From Aminobacter anthyllidis (GTDB taxonomy: Bacteria > Pseudomonadota > Alphaproteobacteria > Rhizobiales > Rhizobiaceae), in NCBI RefSeq assembly GCF_018555685.1, contig NZ_JAFLWW010000003.1, positions 186,001-250,000 on the forward strand: a stretch of DNA of 64,000 bases, read 5' to 3'. The notes beneath the pieces are model-generated. The model was not told the origin of the DNA. It did no database searches and was given only the letters and a program-made list of their open reading frames with translations. The translations under genes and the position numbers were made by a program. Numbering within the stretch: the stretch's first letter is position 1; each line of letters opens with the position of its first letter. This document shows positions 8,921 to 17,551 of the stretch, one piece after another.

Positions 8921-10231
8921 TCAGGCGGCAAAGGTCCGCTCGGTGCGCGCGCCGACATGCAGCGCCCTGCCCGCGCCCAGTCCCGTGATCGCAACGCCAA
9001 GGCCAAGCGCCACGAACAGCACCGAAGAGGCAGCGAAGCTGCCGGTCCAGTTGCGGATCAGCCCGACCAGCAGCGGGCCGATGGCTGCCAGCGTGTAGCC
9101 CACGCCCTGCGCCATGCCGGAGAGATGCGCCGCGACATGGGCATCCGGCGAGCGCAGCACGATCAGCGTCATGGCGGCGGCAATCAGCCCGCCCTGGCCG
9201 ATGCCCTGCAGCACGGCCCAGAACAGGATCGTCGAGGTCGGCGCAAACAGGATACCGAGCAATGCCGTCACGGCAGCCACGACGAGCGCCACATTGACGC
9301 CGCGCTGGTCCTTGCGGCGGATGGCGATCGAGGGCACGGCAAGGCAGGTCACGACCTGCGCCATGACCGACAAAGACACGATCGCGCCTGATGTCGTGGC
9401 GTCGAAGCCGCGCTCGCGCAGGATCGGCGCCAGCCAGCCGAAGACGCAATAGGCCAGCGCCGACTGCAGCCCCATGAACAAGGTGACCTGCCAGGCCAGC
9501 CGGTCGCGCCACAGGCCGACTACGCGAAAACCGCTGTGCCTTGCCTGTCTGCGGCTGCCCAGCGCCTGCGGCGTCCAGATCAACAGCACGATGAAGGCCG
9601 GCACCGCCCATGCGGCAAGCGCGCCGGACCATGAGCCGGTCACTAGATGTTCGATGGGCAGTGTCAGTCCCGAGGCGGAAGCAGCACCAGCGCAAAGCGC
9701 CATCGTGTAGAGCCCGGTCATCATCGCCGCCTTGTCGGGAAAGTCGCGCTTGACCAGCCCGGGCAAGAGCACGTTGCCGATGGCGATCGCAGCGCCGGCC
9801 ATGAAGCTCGCGATGAACAGCAGCGGCACGGTGCCAAGCCCACGAAGGACGGTGCCAAGGGCCAGCAGCGCCAGCGAGAACAGCAACGTGCGTTCGGCGC
9901 CGAAGCGCTGCGCCAGCTTTGGCGCCAGCGGCGCAAACAAGCCGAGGCAGAGCACCGGCAGCGTCGTCAAAAGGCTTGCGCCGGCGGGCGACAGGCCGGT
10001 CGCCTGCATCACCTCCGGCAACAGCACGGAAAGGCTGGAAAAGATCGGCCTGAGGTTGAAGGCGATCAGGACCAGACTCGCGCCCAGCACGAAACGCGCC
10101 ATGCCGCTTCGCATGACTGGTGCCTGCGGTGCCGGCAGACTGTCGATCTCGGCATCGACAAGCTGATCGTCGAGACCATCGATGGCGACGGCCTGGGCCG
10201 TCCGGCCAGCCGGGATAAAGCTCTGGTTCAT
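8921..10231 (-). CDS. CynX/NimT-family MFS transporter
   Basis: 436 residues with about twelve membrane helices after a 40-residue soluble N-terminus. The first helix region LVLIAFNLRPIFSSLSVLLPE is characteristic of the cyanate/nitroimidazole transporter group. The substrate cannot be read from sequence; the family covers small anionic and drug-like molecules. The start ATG overlaps the stop of the upstream GntR gene by four bases (ATGA), so the two are translationally coupled. The GntR protein probably controls this transporter in response to its substrate. Confidence 0.88.
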   Translation of the reverse strand: MNQSFIPAGRTAQAVAIDGLDDQLVDAEIDSLPAPQAPVMRSGMARFVLGASLVLIAFNLRPIFSSLSVLLPEVMQATGLSPAGASLLTTLPVLCLGLFAPLAPKLAQRFGAERTLLFSLALLALGTVLRGLGTVPLLFIASFMAGAAIAIGNVLLPGLVKRDFPDKAAMMTGLYTMALCAGAASASGLTLPIEHLVTGSWSGALAAWAVPAFIVLLIWTPQALGSRRQARHSGFRVVGLWRDRLAWQVTLFMGLQSALAYCVFGWLAPILRERGFDATTSGAIVSLSVMAQVVTCLAVPSIAIRRKDQRGVNVALVVAAVTALLGILFAPTSTILFWAVLQGIGQGGLIAAAMTLIVLRSPDAHVAAHLSGMAQGVGYTLAAIGPLLVGLIRNWTGSFAASSVLFVALGLGVAITGLGAGRALHVGARTERTFAA

Positions 10232-10917
10232 TGGGCAAGCAACCTGTCGAGTTCGAGAAGCACCGGCGCCATGAAGGCGTGGACTGCGGCGGCAGCCCTA
10301 TCGGGATCGCCGGAGGCGACAGCATCGATGATGGCCGCATGCGCCGGAGCGTCCGGCTCGGGCAGCTCGCCTGACAGGGTCGCCTTGATGGTCTCGGCAA
10401 TGGCACCGGTGAAGAAGTCGTAGAGTTCGATCATCGCCCGATTGCCGGAGGCCTCGATGACAGCCTTGTGGAAGGCGATGTCGCGGCGAATGAAGGCCTC
10501 ATGCCCGCCATCGGCCACGTTGCCGCGCGCCTCCAGCAAGCGGCGCATTTTCACCAGATCCGCTGGCGTGTGACGCTGTGCTGCCAGCCGCGCCGCCTCG
10601 GCGTCCAGGGCCGCGCGTGTCTCCCACTGGTCGCGCAGGCCGGCGCGCTTGACGCGGTCCAGCGCCGCCGACGGATCGACCGCCGAGCGGACATAGGTGC
10701 CCGAGCCTTGCCGTGTGTCCAGAAGGCCTTGCGAGACCAGCGCGCGAACGGCTTCGCGAACCGTGCCGCGGCTGACCGACAGCAGGTCGGTGAGTGATGC
10801 TTCGTTGGGAATACGCTCGCCCACGGCCCAGCGGCCGGTGATGATTTCGGCGCGCAGGCTATCCGCGGCGCTGTCGGTGAGATTGGTTCGAGTGGCTGGC
10901 TGCATGGCATGATTCAT
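10228..10917 (-). CDS. GntR-family regulator, FCD (FadR-like) subfamily
   Basis: 229 residues from ATG 10917. The N-terminal winged helix spans about 15-75 (DSLRAEIITGRWAVGERIPNE ... SVSRGTVREAVRALVSQGLL), with TRQGSGTYV in the wing. The FCD ligand domain follows, with the metal-ligand pattern D..FH and H near AHAAIIDAVASGD. The longer frame to 11154 has no supporting features. No strong ribosome site is visible, and a perfect palindrome abuts the start, consistent with tight autorepression. It is coupled to the CynX-type transporter downstream. Confidence 0.9.
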   Translation of the reverse strand: MNHAMQPATRTNLTDSAADSLRAEIITGRWAVGERIPNEASLTDLLSVSRGTVREAVRALVSQGLLDTRQGSGTYVRSAVDPSAALDRVKRAGLRDQWETRAALDAEAARLAAQRHTPADLVKMRRLLEARGNVADGGHEAFIRRDIAFHKAVIEASGNRAMIELYDFFTGAIAETIKATLSGELPEPDAPAHAAIIDAVASGDPDRAAAAVHAFMAPVLLELDRLLAQ

Positions 10918-10918
10918 C

Positions 10919-10935
10919 AAGTCATCTGATGACTT
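10919..10935 (-). promoter_or_regulatory. Candidate GntR operator at the gntR start codon
   Basis: A perfect 17-bp palindrome, AAGTCATC-T-GATGACTT, starts two bases upstream of the gntR ATG. FadR-type GntR regulators bind sites of this size and symmetry. Binding here would block both transcription and ribosome access, so autorepression of the regulator-transporter pair is the natural inference. Confidence 0.7.
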
Positions 10936-11009
10936 TGAATACGCCGTTCGGCCGACGATGGCAACAAGCGGAGCCAGGAAGCGGTTGGGCCAGCTCAAAT
11001 CGAGCCAGG

Positions 11010-11687
11010 TCAGAGGCCGGCGTAGCTCTTCATATGGAAGGCCTGCACGTCGTCCGGATAGCGGTAGGCCGTGCCGTAGGGACAGGCATTGCGATCGCGG
11101 CACCCTTGCGTCCGGCAGGCACCTCCCGATGGGCCGCGAACATGCCCGAGGCATTGCTCATAGGCAAACCCCGTCTCGGAATAGGCACTGACGGGGCAGG
11201 ATTTCAGACAAGGTTTTCCAACACATAGGTCGCAAAGATGACTCTGTTTGCGAACTTCGCCGAATTGCAGCTCGACTTCAAACAGCAACGCGCCCCGATA
11301 GGCATGCCACAGCCCATATTCAGGATGCATCAGGATGCCGAGCGGCGACGGCCTGAGCCCTTCCGCGCGCATCGCCCATTGCTGGAACGGCAGATAGGGC
11401 TTGTCGGACGGCGACACCGCGCGCGCCCCGAACACAAGCGCCACGGCGCCGATCACCTCGCGCGACCAGCTGTCGAGCGGGTTGTCGGGACTGGCCGGCT
11501 GCGCCTCGCGCCAACGTTGGAAATGCGGCCAGGGCGCGGCACCCGCCTGCCCCACCAGCAGCACCGATCGCGCTGGCCTGCCCGCCGGGCCGTCCGGCGC
11601 GACATCGCCATCGCCAAAAACAAGACCGCCGCGCTGGATGAGGCCATAAGCGGCCAGCGCGGCGGAAATATTCTGAACAATGCGCAT
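11010..11687 (-). CDS. CblC-like corrinoid-handling protein fused to a ferredoxin-type Fe-S domain (predicted)
   Basis: 225 residues, with GAGGGGCG before the ATG. The N-terminal two thirds contain PLGILMHPEYGLWHAYRGALL (His121 to Gly132). This resembles the human MMACHC (CblC) segment with HPRFGGWFAIRG, including the Arg equivalent to MMACHC Arg161, and more loosely the QueG catalytic region. The C-terminal part holds a Fe-S ligand set at Cys152, 155, 160 and 164 (CDLC....C...CP), then further cysteines at 191, 196 and 202. MMACHC removes upper ligands from cobalamins. An attached ferredoxin would supply electrons. The gene lies beside the MttB-type methyltransferase, on the same strand but separated from it by a repeat. 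A cobalamin reductase or dealkylase role is inference; a plain ferredoxin or a QueG relative are alternatives. Confidence 0.65.
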   Translation of the reverse strand: MRIVQNISAALAAYGLIQRGGLVFGDGDVAPDGPAGRPARSVLLVGQAGAAPWPHFQRWREAQPASPDNPLDSWSREVIGAVALVFGARAVSPSDKPYLPFQQWAMRAEGLRPSPLGILMHPEYGLWHAYRGALLFEVELQFGEVRKQSHLCDLCVGKPCLKSCPVSAYSETGFAYEQCLGHVRGPSGGACRTQGCRDRNACPYGTAYRYPDDVQAFHMKSYAGL

Positions 11688-11689
11688 CG

Positions 11690-11806
11690 CCCCTCATCCC
11701 CCTGCCGGGACCTTCTCCCCGTGAACGGGGAGAAGGAGGCTAGTCGCTACGCTGACGTCCCCCTCGCCCCGTTTACGGGGAGAGGGTAAGGGTGAGGGGC
11801 AGCGCG
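11690..11806. repeat. RIME-like rhizobial intergenic palindromic repeat
   Basis: Two hairpins lie in tandem: CCTTCTCCCCG-tgaa-CGGGGAGAAGG at about 11719-11744, and a second built on CCCTCGCCCCG / CGGGGAGAGGG with flanking CCCTCA-type ends. This is the known layout of rhizobial intergenic mosaic elements. Its left edge supplies the GAGGGG Shine-Dalgarno of the adjacent ferredoxin-fusion gene. Confidence 0.8.
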
Positions 11807-11912
11807 AACGCATCAAGCGTTACCCCTTCTTGTCCGGCTCGGAGAATGCGCTCCGCCAGACTTCCTTGTGAATGATGCTGGCGACTTTAGCCCCGCCTGT
11901 ATCGGGCTCCCT

Positions 11913-13487
11913 TCAAGTGAAGGCGTCGGGCATCGACGCCTTCTTCGCGGCGATGAAGTCCTTGAGGCCGTCGTCGATGCTCGGATCGAGATATGGCGCC
12001 TCGTAGCTTTCGAGCCAGCGTCGGGCGAGCTCGTTGGCGCGCTGCGGCGCGGACTTCTGGCCCTCGGCCAGCCACTGCTCGTAGGAATTGTTGTCGGCGA
12101 TACTGGAGCGGTAGAACGCCGACTGGAAGTTGGCCTGGGTATGGTCGCAGCCGAGATAGTGGCTGCCGGGCCCGACCTGGCGGATGGCGTCCATCGCCTG
12201 GCCGTTCTCGGAGAGATCGACGCCCTCGGCAAATTTCTGCTGCATGCCGAGCTGGTCGATGTCCATCATGAACTTCTCGTAGCACGAGGCGAGGCCGCCC
12301 TCGAGCCAGCCGGCCGAATGCAGCACGAAATTGGTGCCGGCAAGCAGCGTCGAGTTCAGCGTGTTGGCGCTTTCATAGGCCGCCTGCGCATCCGGAACCT
12401 TTGAAGCGCAGAGCGAACCGCCGGTGCGGAACGGCAGGCCGAGGCGGCGTGCGAGCTGGGCAGCGCCGTAGGACACCAGCGACGGCTCCGGCGTACCGAA
12501 GGTCGGCGCGCCCGACTGCATCGAGATCGACGAGGCGAAGGTGCCGAACAGCACCGGCGCGCCCTTGCGGATCAGCTGGGTGAACGAGGCGCCGGCCAGC
12601 ACTTCGGCCAGGACCTGGGTCAGCGTGCCGGCAACCGTCACCGGGCTCATCGCGCCGGCAAGAATGAACGGCGTGACGATGCAGGCCTGGTTGTGACGTG
12701 CATAGACCTTCAGCGCGCCCAGCATGGTCTCGTCGAACACCATCGGCGAGTTGGCGTTGATCAAGCTGGTCAGAACCGTGTTGTTTTCGACGAAGTCGTC
12801 GCCGAACACGATCTTGGCCATCGCCACCGTGTCCTCGGCGCGCTCCGGCGCGGTGACCGAGCCCATGAACGGCTTGTCGGAATATTTGATGTGGCTGTAG
12901 ATCATGTCGAGGTGGCGCTTGTTGACGGGCACGTCGACAGGCTCGCACACGGTGCCACCCGAATGGTGGATCGACGGCGCCATATAGGCCAGCTTCACGA
13001 AGTTGCGGAAATCCTCGATCGTGGCATAGCGGCGGTTGCCGTCGAGATCGCGCACGAAGGGCGGGCCGTAGACCGGCGCGAAGACCGTGGCGTTGCCGCC
13101 GATCTGCACCGAGCGCTCCGAATTGCGCGCGTGCTGGGTATAGACGGACGGTGCCGTCTTCAACAGCGAGCGGCACAGGCCCTTGGGAAAGTGCACGCGC
13201 TCGCCCTTGACGTCGCAGCCGGCCTCTTTCCAAAGCTGGAGTGCTTCGGCGTCGTCGCGGAATTCGATGCCGATTTCCTCGAGCACGGTGTCGGCGTTCT
13301 TCTCGATGAGCGCCAGCCCCTCCTCGTTGAGGACCTCATAAACATTGATCTGACGCTTGATGTAAGTGAGCTGGGTGCCCGGACCGCCGCCCGAACGCGC
13401 CGCGCGCCGCGCCGCCGCTCCGCCGCTTGCGCCACGCCCGCGCCGCGCGTTCGACGCTTCCTGATCGGTCACGAGGTTTTCTGTCAT
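11913..13487 (-). CDS. MttB-superfamily (COG5598) methylamine:corrinoid methyltransferase, non-pyrrolysine
   Basis: 524 residues from ATG 13487, nine bases downstream of AGGG; ATGs at 13496 and 13493 lie too close to it. A low-complexity Gly/Ala/Arg leader (about 15-38) precedes the TIM-barrel domain. Archaeal MttB reads an in-frame amber codon as pyrrolysine; here the barrel is open throughout, as in the glycine betaine enzyme MtgB and other quaternary-amine members. The enzyme should transfer a methyl group from a quaternary or tertiary amine to Co(I) on the partner corrinoid protein, encoded divergently 250 bases away. Glycine betaine is the best guess given bmt and the dimethylglycine and sarcosine oxidases in the window. 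Proline betaine, carnitine and choline are alternatives. Cytoplasmic. Confidence 0.88.
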   Translation of the reverse strand: MTENLVTDQEASNARRGRGASGGAAARRAARSGGGPGTQLTYIKRQINVYEVLNEEGLALIEKNADTVLEEIGIEFRDDAEALQLWKEAGCDVKGERVHFPKGLCRSLLKTAPSVYTQHARNSERSVQIGGNATVFAPVYGPPFVRDLDGNRRYATIEDFRNFVKLAYMAPSIHHSGGTVCEPVDVPVNKRHLDMIYSHIKYSDKPFMGSVTAPERAEDTVAMAKIVFGDDFVENNTVLTSLINANSPMVFDETMLGALKVYARHNQACIVTPFILAGAMSPVTVAGTLTQVLAEVLAGASFTQLIRKGAPVLFGTFASSISMQSGAPTFGTPEPSLVSYGAAQLARRLGLPFRTGGSLCASKVPDAQAAYESANTLNSTLLAGTNFVLHSAGWLEGGLASCYEKFMMDIDQLGMQQKFAEGVDLSENGQAMDAIRQVGPGSHYLGCDHTQANFQSAFYRSSIADNNSYEQWLAEGQKSAPQRANELARRWLESYEAPYLDPSIDDGLKDFIAAKKASMPDAFT

Positions 13488-13518
13488 CGCCATCATCCCT
13501 GAAACACGTTTGGCCGCC

Positions 13519-13668
13519 TGTCGCAGCTCCTCGCGAGATCGTAGTCATGCACCCTAGGCGAAACGGCTTGCCAGCGCCAACGCCTGTCGCAAAATCGACA
13601 AGCAAGTCGACAACTTGTCAGTCGCTTTCGTTTTGCAGGAGGTCGCAAATCAGCTATGGATTTGCGGC
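13519..13668. promoter_or_regulatory. Divergent control region of mttB-type gene and corrinoid protein, with TGTCGCA elements
   Basis: TGTCGCA occurs at 13519-13525 and again at 13585-13591, where it forms TGTCG-N6-CGACA. A near-perfect inverted pair GTCGCAAAT / ATTTGCGGC spans 13642-13668. A GACAAG / CTTGTC inverted repeat lies at 13597-13619. The same TGTCGCAAA-like word appears upstream of the GlxA-type regulator and other N-methyl genes here, so it is a candidate activator site. Confidence 0.5.
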
Positions 13669-13737
13669 ACTTGCAAGCTAGGTATAGCGCAGTAGCCGCA
13701 CGCTGGATTTCGGCGCTGCATGAGGGAGCTTCCAAAG

Positions 13738-14436
<699 letters not shown>

Positions 14437-14440
14437 AGCA

Positions 14441-14470
14441 AAAGGGCCGCACCTTGCAGCGCGGCCCTTT
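14441..14470 (+). terminator. Rho-independent terminator after the corrinoid protein gene
   Basis: A 10-bp perfect stem (AAAGGGCCGC / GCGGCCCTTT) with a ten-base loop begins five bases past the stop. The A/T ends make it usable from both strands, so it also serves the convergent entericidin-like gene. Confidence 0.88.
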
Positions 14471-14504
14471 CATTCCGATCTAAAACGGACAGTGACATAG
14501 TGCC

Positions 14505-14639
14505 TTATTGGACTGTGTCCTCGATGGCGTTCGCTGTACCTTTGACATCCTTGCCGACGCCGCGAACAGTGTTGGCGCAGGCGGAAAGAGCAAGCGCACA
14601 AGCGATTATGGCGATCGGCGCAAGGCGTGACAGTTTCAT
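14505..14639 (-). CDS. Entericidin EcnA/B-like small lipoprotein
   Basis: A 44-residue protein with GGGAG ten bases upstream. The N-terminus (MKLSRLAPIAIIACALALSA-C) is a lipoprotein signal with lipobox LSAC, so Cys21 should be lipidated. The mature part, ANTVRGVGKDVKGTANAIED, matches the short amphipathic helix of entericidins, including the GxGKDVK core. Homologues are very common in alphaproteobacteria. In E. coli the pair behaves as a toxin-antidote lipoprotein system; only one member is visible here. It is convergent with the corrinoid protein gene. Confidence 0.85.
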   Translation of the reverse strand: MKLSRLAPIAIIACALALSACANTVRGVGKDVKGTANAIEDTVQ

Positions 14640-14708
14640 GGACGATGTCTCCCTCATCAAATTTGCAATATTTGCCTATCTGGAACGAAACCCGGCTAAA
14701 CTGGTTCC

Positions 14709-15371
14709 ATGACCGCCCTGCAAAAGCAAAAGCGTAGTCCAGGCGACAAACTTTCAGGCGAGAAGCTGCTTGTCATTGGCTGCGGCATGATCGCGCGCGA
14801 AGTACTGGCGGTGAAGCAGCGGCTGGGGCTCGATCACCTCGAACTGACCTGCTTGCCAGCTGATTTCCATTTCCACCCGAACCGGATCGCGCCGGCCATG
14901 GACAAGGCGATATCAGAGGCGAAAGCGGAAGGGTATCAGCACATCTATGTCGGCTACGCCGATTGCGGCACCGGCGGCCTGCTCGACCGTGTCTGCGAAA
15001 AACATGGTGTCGAGCGCATCGCCGGGCCGCATTGCTTTGCCTTCTATCAAGGCGCTGCTGCCTATGCCGTAGTCGGCGAAGCCGACATGATGTCGTTCTA
15101 CATGACCGATTTCCTGTGCCGCCAGTTCGAGGCTTTCTTCATCAAGCCGCTCGGCCTCGACCGGCATCCCGAGCTGGTGACGGACTATTTCGGCAACTAC
15201 GAGAAACTGATCTATCTCGCCCAGACTGACGATCCCGCGCTCGACAAGGTCGCCGAGGATGCGGCGGAGATGCTCGGCCTCGTCTATGAGCGCCGCGCCA
15301 CCGGTTATGGCGACCTGCCCGAGGTACTTGCCAAGGCAGCGGCCGCTGCGGCAGATCATCAAAGAGCCTGA
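14709..15371 (+). CDS. DUF1638 domain protein associated with MttB-type methyltransferases
   Basis: 220 residues, soluble. Conserved DUF1638 features are LLVIGCGMIAREV at the start, the LTCLPADFHFHPNRI segment, and VGYADCGTGGLLDR with the Cys of DCGTGG. It contains several Cys and His residues, including PHCFAFYQG. DUF1638 genes are repeatedly found next to MttB-family methyltransferases and corrinoid proteins, as here, but have no established activity. A role in corrinoid maturation or metal handling is a guess from co-occurrence. It has its own upstream region, 69 bases from the divergent entericidin gene. Confidence 0.82.
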   Translation: MTALQKQKRSPGDKLSGEKLLVIGCGMIAREVLAVKQRLGLDHLELTCLPADFHFHPNRIAPAMDKAISEAKAEGYQHIYVGYADCGTGGLLDRVCEKHGVERIAGPHCFAFYQGAAAYAVVGEADMMSFYMTDFLCRQFEAFFIKPLGLDRHPELVTDYFGNYEKLIYLAQTDDPALDKVAEDAAEMLGLVYERRATGYGDLPEVLAKAAAAAADHQRA

Positions 15372-15406
15372 TTCTTCACTTGAGGTTCGGCCTTTGGAGA
15401 GGTGCC

Positions 15407-15982
15407 ATGGCTGTTCGAAAACTGATTCTTGCTGCGGCCCTCGCCGCCACGGCGACCTTCGCGCATGCCGATGGCGTGGTGCAGAAGCTGATCACGCCGG
15501 CCGACAAGGCCAGGCTCGAAAAATACGACGCCACGCGCAAGGAAGCCCTTCAGGAGGCAAAGGCCGGCCTGGCAGGCGAGGTCGCCACACTCGACGCGAT
15601 CGTTGCCCAAAAGCCCTTGTCGTTTTCCGATTTCGACATGACCGGAAACTGGCAGTGCCGCACCATCAAGGCCGGCGGCTTGGGCGCGCTCGTCGTCTAC
15701 GGCTGGTTCAAGTGCAAGGTCACCGATGACGGCTCGGGCTGGATGCTGGAGAAAATCTCGGGCTCGCAGCGGACCAAGGGCCGCTTCTACACCGAAAGCG
15801 ACAACAGGTTGATCTATCTCGGCTCGGGCTTCGTCGCCGGCGACAAACCCAAGGCCTATGGCCGCGGCCCTGATGCCGACCAGGTCGGTTATGCCTTCAG
15901 ATCCGGACCGGCAGCATGGCGTATCGAGTTTCCCGCGCCGCGCTACGAATCCAAGCTCGACATCATTGAATTCCGGCGCTGA
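15407..15982 (+). CDS. DUF4893 secreted protein
   Basis: 191 residues from ATG 15407, with GGAGAGG six bases upstream. The signal peptide (LILAAALAATATFAHA) ends near residue 19. The mature part carries the family's DFDMTGNWQCRTIKAGG, a glycine-rich beta region, and the terminal block AWRIEFPAPRYESKLDIIEFRR. It contains two cysteines that could form a disulfide. The family has no known function and is periplasmic by prediction. It follows DUF1638 by 35 bases and could be cotranscribed, but nothing links it to methyl transfer. Confidence 0.83.
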   Translation: MAVRKLILAAALAATATFAHADGVVQKLITPADKARLEKYDATRKEALQEAKAGLAGEVATLDAIVAQKPLSFSDFDMTGNWQCRTIKAGGLGALVVYGWFKCKVTDDGSGWMLEKISGSQRTKGRFYTESDNRLIYLGSGFVAGDKPKAYGRGPDADQVGYAFRSGPAAWRIEFPAPRYESKLDIIEFRR

Positions 15983-16110
15983 TGTTGCATTCCGCGCGAA
16001 GCGACATCACATTCGCACCCTCCGGGGTCATCAAGGATTAACCTGGCCGTCGCACACTGCGATGGGGACTGGCGCGTTTGAAAGCGGGCCGCAAGTGGGC
16101 TGAAGGCTGA

Positions 16111-16770
16111 ATGCAAGGGCAAGAAAACCAATCCGACGCAGGCGAATTCGATGCGGCACCGAAGCGTCGCCGTGGCCGTCGTCTGTCCGCGATCTTCGCC
16201 CAGCTCGCCCGCGATGCCAAAGGAAACATCTCGATCGGCGATATCAGGGATACGCTGGGCAAACGCAGCTTCGCGCCGCTGCTGGTGCTGTTTGCCGCCT
16301 TCAACATGCTGCCTCTGCCGCCGGGTGCCTCGGCCGTACTTGGCCTGCCGCTGCTGATCGTCGCGGCACAAATGGCCTTCGGCAGTAACCGTGCCTGGCT
16401 GCCGACCTTCATCGCGCAGCGCTCACTGTCGGCGGAGCAGTTCCGCACCGTCACAGACTGGGTCATTCCGAGGCTTGTCCGCCTCGAACAGGTGGTTCGG
16501 CCGCGCTACTGGCCGTTCTGGCGCAAACGCGGCGACCGCGTCATCGGCATCATCGCGCTCATCTTGTCCGTCTCGATCACGCTGCCCATCCCGTTCGGCA
16601 ACTGGCTGCCAGCCTTCGCCACCGCCCTTCTTGGCCTGGCGTTGTCCGAGCGGGACGGCATCCTGTTTGCCGTAGGCAGCGCGGTCGGCGTGGCCTCGCT
16701 CGCCGTCGTCTGCGCGGTTGTCGGCGGCGCCGGCTTTGCCACGCACGCCTTCCTGGCATGGCTGGGGTAG
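16111..16770 (+). CDS. exoD: ExoD-family membrane protein
   Basis: 219 residues. After a basic N-terminus come hydrophobic segments with LLVLFAAFNMLPLPPGASAVLGLPLLIVAAQMAFG, a conserved ExoD block, and three to four more helices ending near the C-terminus. ExoD was described in Sinorhizobium as needed for normal exopolysaccharide production and alkaline tolerance; its molecular action is unknown. It sits five bases from the formyltransferase-like gene, probably in one transcript with it. Confidence 0.85.
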   Translation: MQGQENQSDAGEFDAAPKRRRGRRLSAIFAQLARDAKGNISIGDIRDTLGKRSFAPLLVLFAAFNMLPLPPGASAVLGLPLLIVAAQMAFGSNRAWLPTFIAQRSLSAEQFRTVTDWVIPRLVRLEQVVRPRYWPFWRKRGDRVIGIIALILSVSITLPIPFGNWLPAFATALLGLALSERDGILFAVGSAVGVASLAVVCAVVGGAGFATHAFLAWLG

Positions 16771-16775
16771 ACTGA

Positions 16776-17543
16776 ATGGACCGCAGGCCGATCGTCTTCG
16801 TCACCGAAGGCGGCGAACATATCTGGGCGATCATCAACAGCCTGACCGATCGCTTCGGCCCCATGACAGTCGTTCTGGAAACGCCTTACTCAAAGCGTGA
16901 GCTGCTGATACGCCGCGCCAAGAAGCTCGGCTGGATCTCCGTGGCCGGCCAGTTGGGCACCATGGTGCTCATCCGTGTCGCCAAACGTTTCCTGAACGGC
17001 GGCATCGAGCGCATCGTTGCCGAGGAAAAACTGGAAACCAGCCCACGCGTGGGCCAGGAGATCGTTTCGGTAGCCTCCGCCAATGGCCCTGAACTCGTCG
17101 AAATCGTCCATAAGCTCGAGCCGGCCACGGTGTTCCTCGCCAGCTGCCGGCTCTTGTCCGCCAAAACACTCGCCGCCATTCCCTGCCCGGTCATCAACTA
17201 TCATTCAGGCATCAATCCGAAATATCGCGGCATGAATGGCGGTTATTGGGCATTGGCCACTGGCGATCACGACAATTTCGGCTCGACCGTGCATGTCGTA
17301 GACGCTGGCGTCGACACCGGCTCGGTGCTGTACCAGTCCAGGGGAAAACCAGGCAAAGGCGACACCATCGCCAGCTACGCCATGCGCCAGGCCGCCTTTT
17401 CGCGCGACATTTGCGCCAAGGCTATCGAAGACGCGCTTGCCGGCCGACTCACGCCGGTCGACACCGGTCTGCCCTCGCGGCAATGGTACCATCCGACCAT
17501 CTGGCAGTACCTTTGGACAGGGATCCGCCGCGGCGTCTGGTAG
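16776..17543 (+). CDS. Formyltransferase-family protein (Formyl_trans_N)
   Basis: 255 residues. The catalytic triad of the family is intact: Asn141 and His143 in INYHSGINPKYRG, and Asp176 in VVDAGVDTG. These align with the Asn-His-Asp triad of methionyl-tRNA formyltransferase and GAR transformylase. It lacks the C-terminal OB domain of tRNA formyltransferases, so a small-molecule or sugar-amine acceptor is more likely, with 10-formyl-THF as donor. It directly precedes the folate genes (MetV, MetF, methyltransferase), but the upstream partner is exoD. Envelope-sugar formylation and one-carbon disposal are both possible roles. Confidence 0.78.
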   Translation: MDRRPIVFVTEGGEHIWAIINSLTDRFGPMTVVLETPYSKRELLIRRAKKLGWISVAGQLGTMVLIRVAKRFLNGGIERIVAEEKLETSPRVGQEIVSVASANGPELVEIVHKLEPATVFLASCRLLSAKTLAAIPCPVINYHSGINPKYRGMNGGYWALATGDHDNFGSTVHVVDAGVDTGSVLYQSRGKPGKGDTIASYAMRQAAFSRDICAKAIEDALAGRLTPVDTGLPSRQWYHPTIWQYLWTGIRRGVW

Positions 17544-17551
17544 ACGCTCCA

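Noticed and set aside
11820-11915. Read-through of the MttB-family stop (TGA) stays open for 30 codons and ends in protein-like text (ASIIHKEVWRSAFSEPDKKG).
   Set aside because: MttB homologues are famous for UAG decoding, but this stop is UGA at the normal C-terminal end. There is no selenocysteine signal or pyrrolysine gene in the window. A 30-codon open run is not rare in GC-rich DNA.
11913-13487. Possible pyrrolysine-containing trimethylamine methyltransferase.
   Set aside because: The frame contains no internal amber codon across the barrel, so it belongs to the non-pyrrolysine branch.
13497-13737. Cobalamin or SAM riboswitch in the corrinoid-locus leaders.
   Set aside because: I found no B12-box or SAM-II/SAM-V-like conserved core; the symmetry present is better explained as protein-binding sites.
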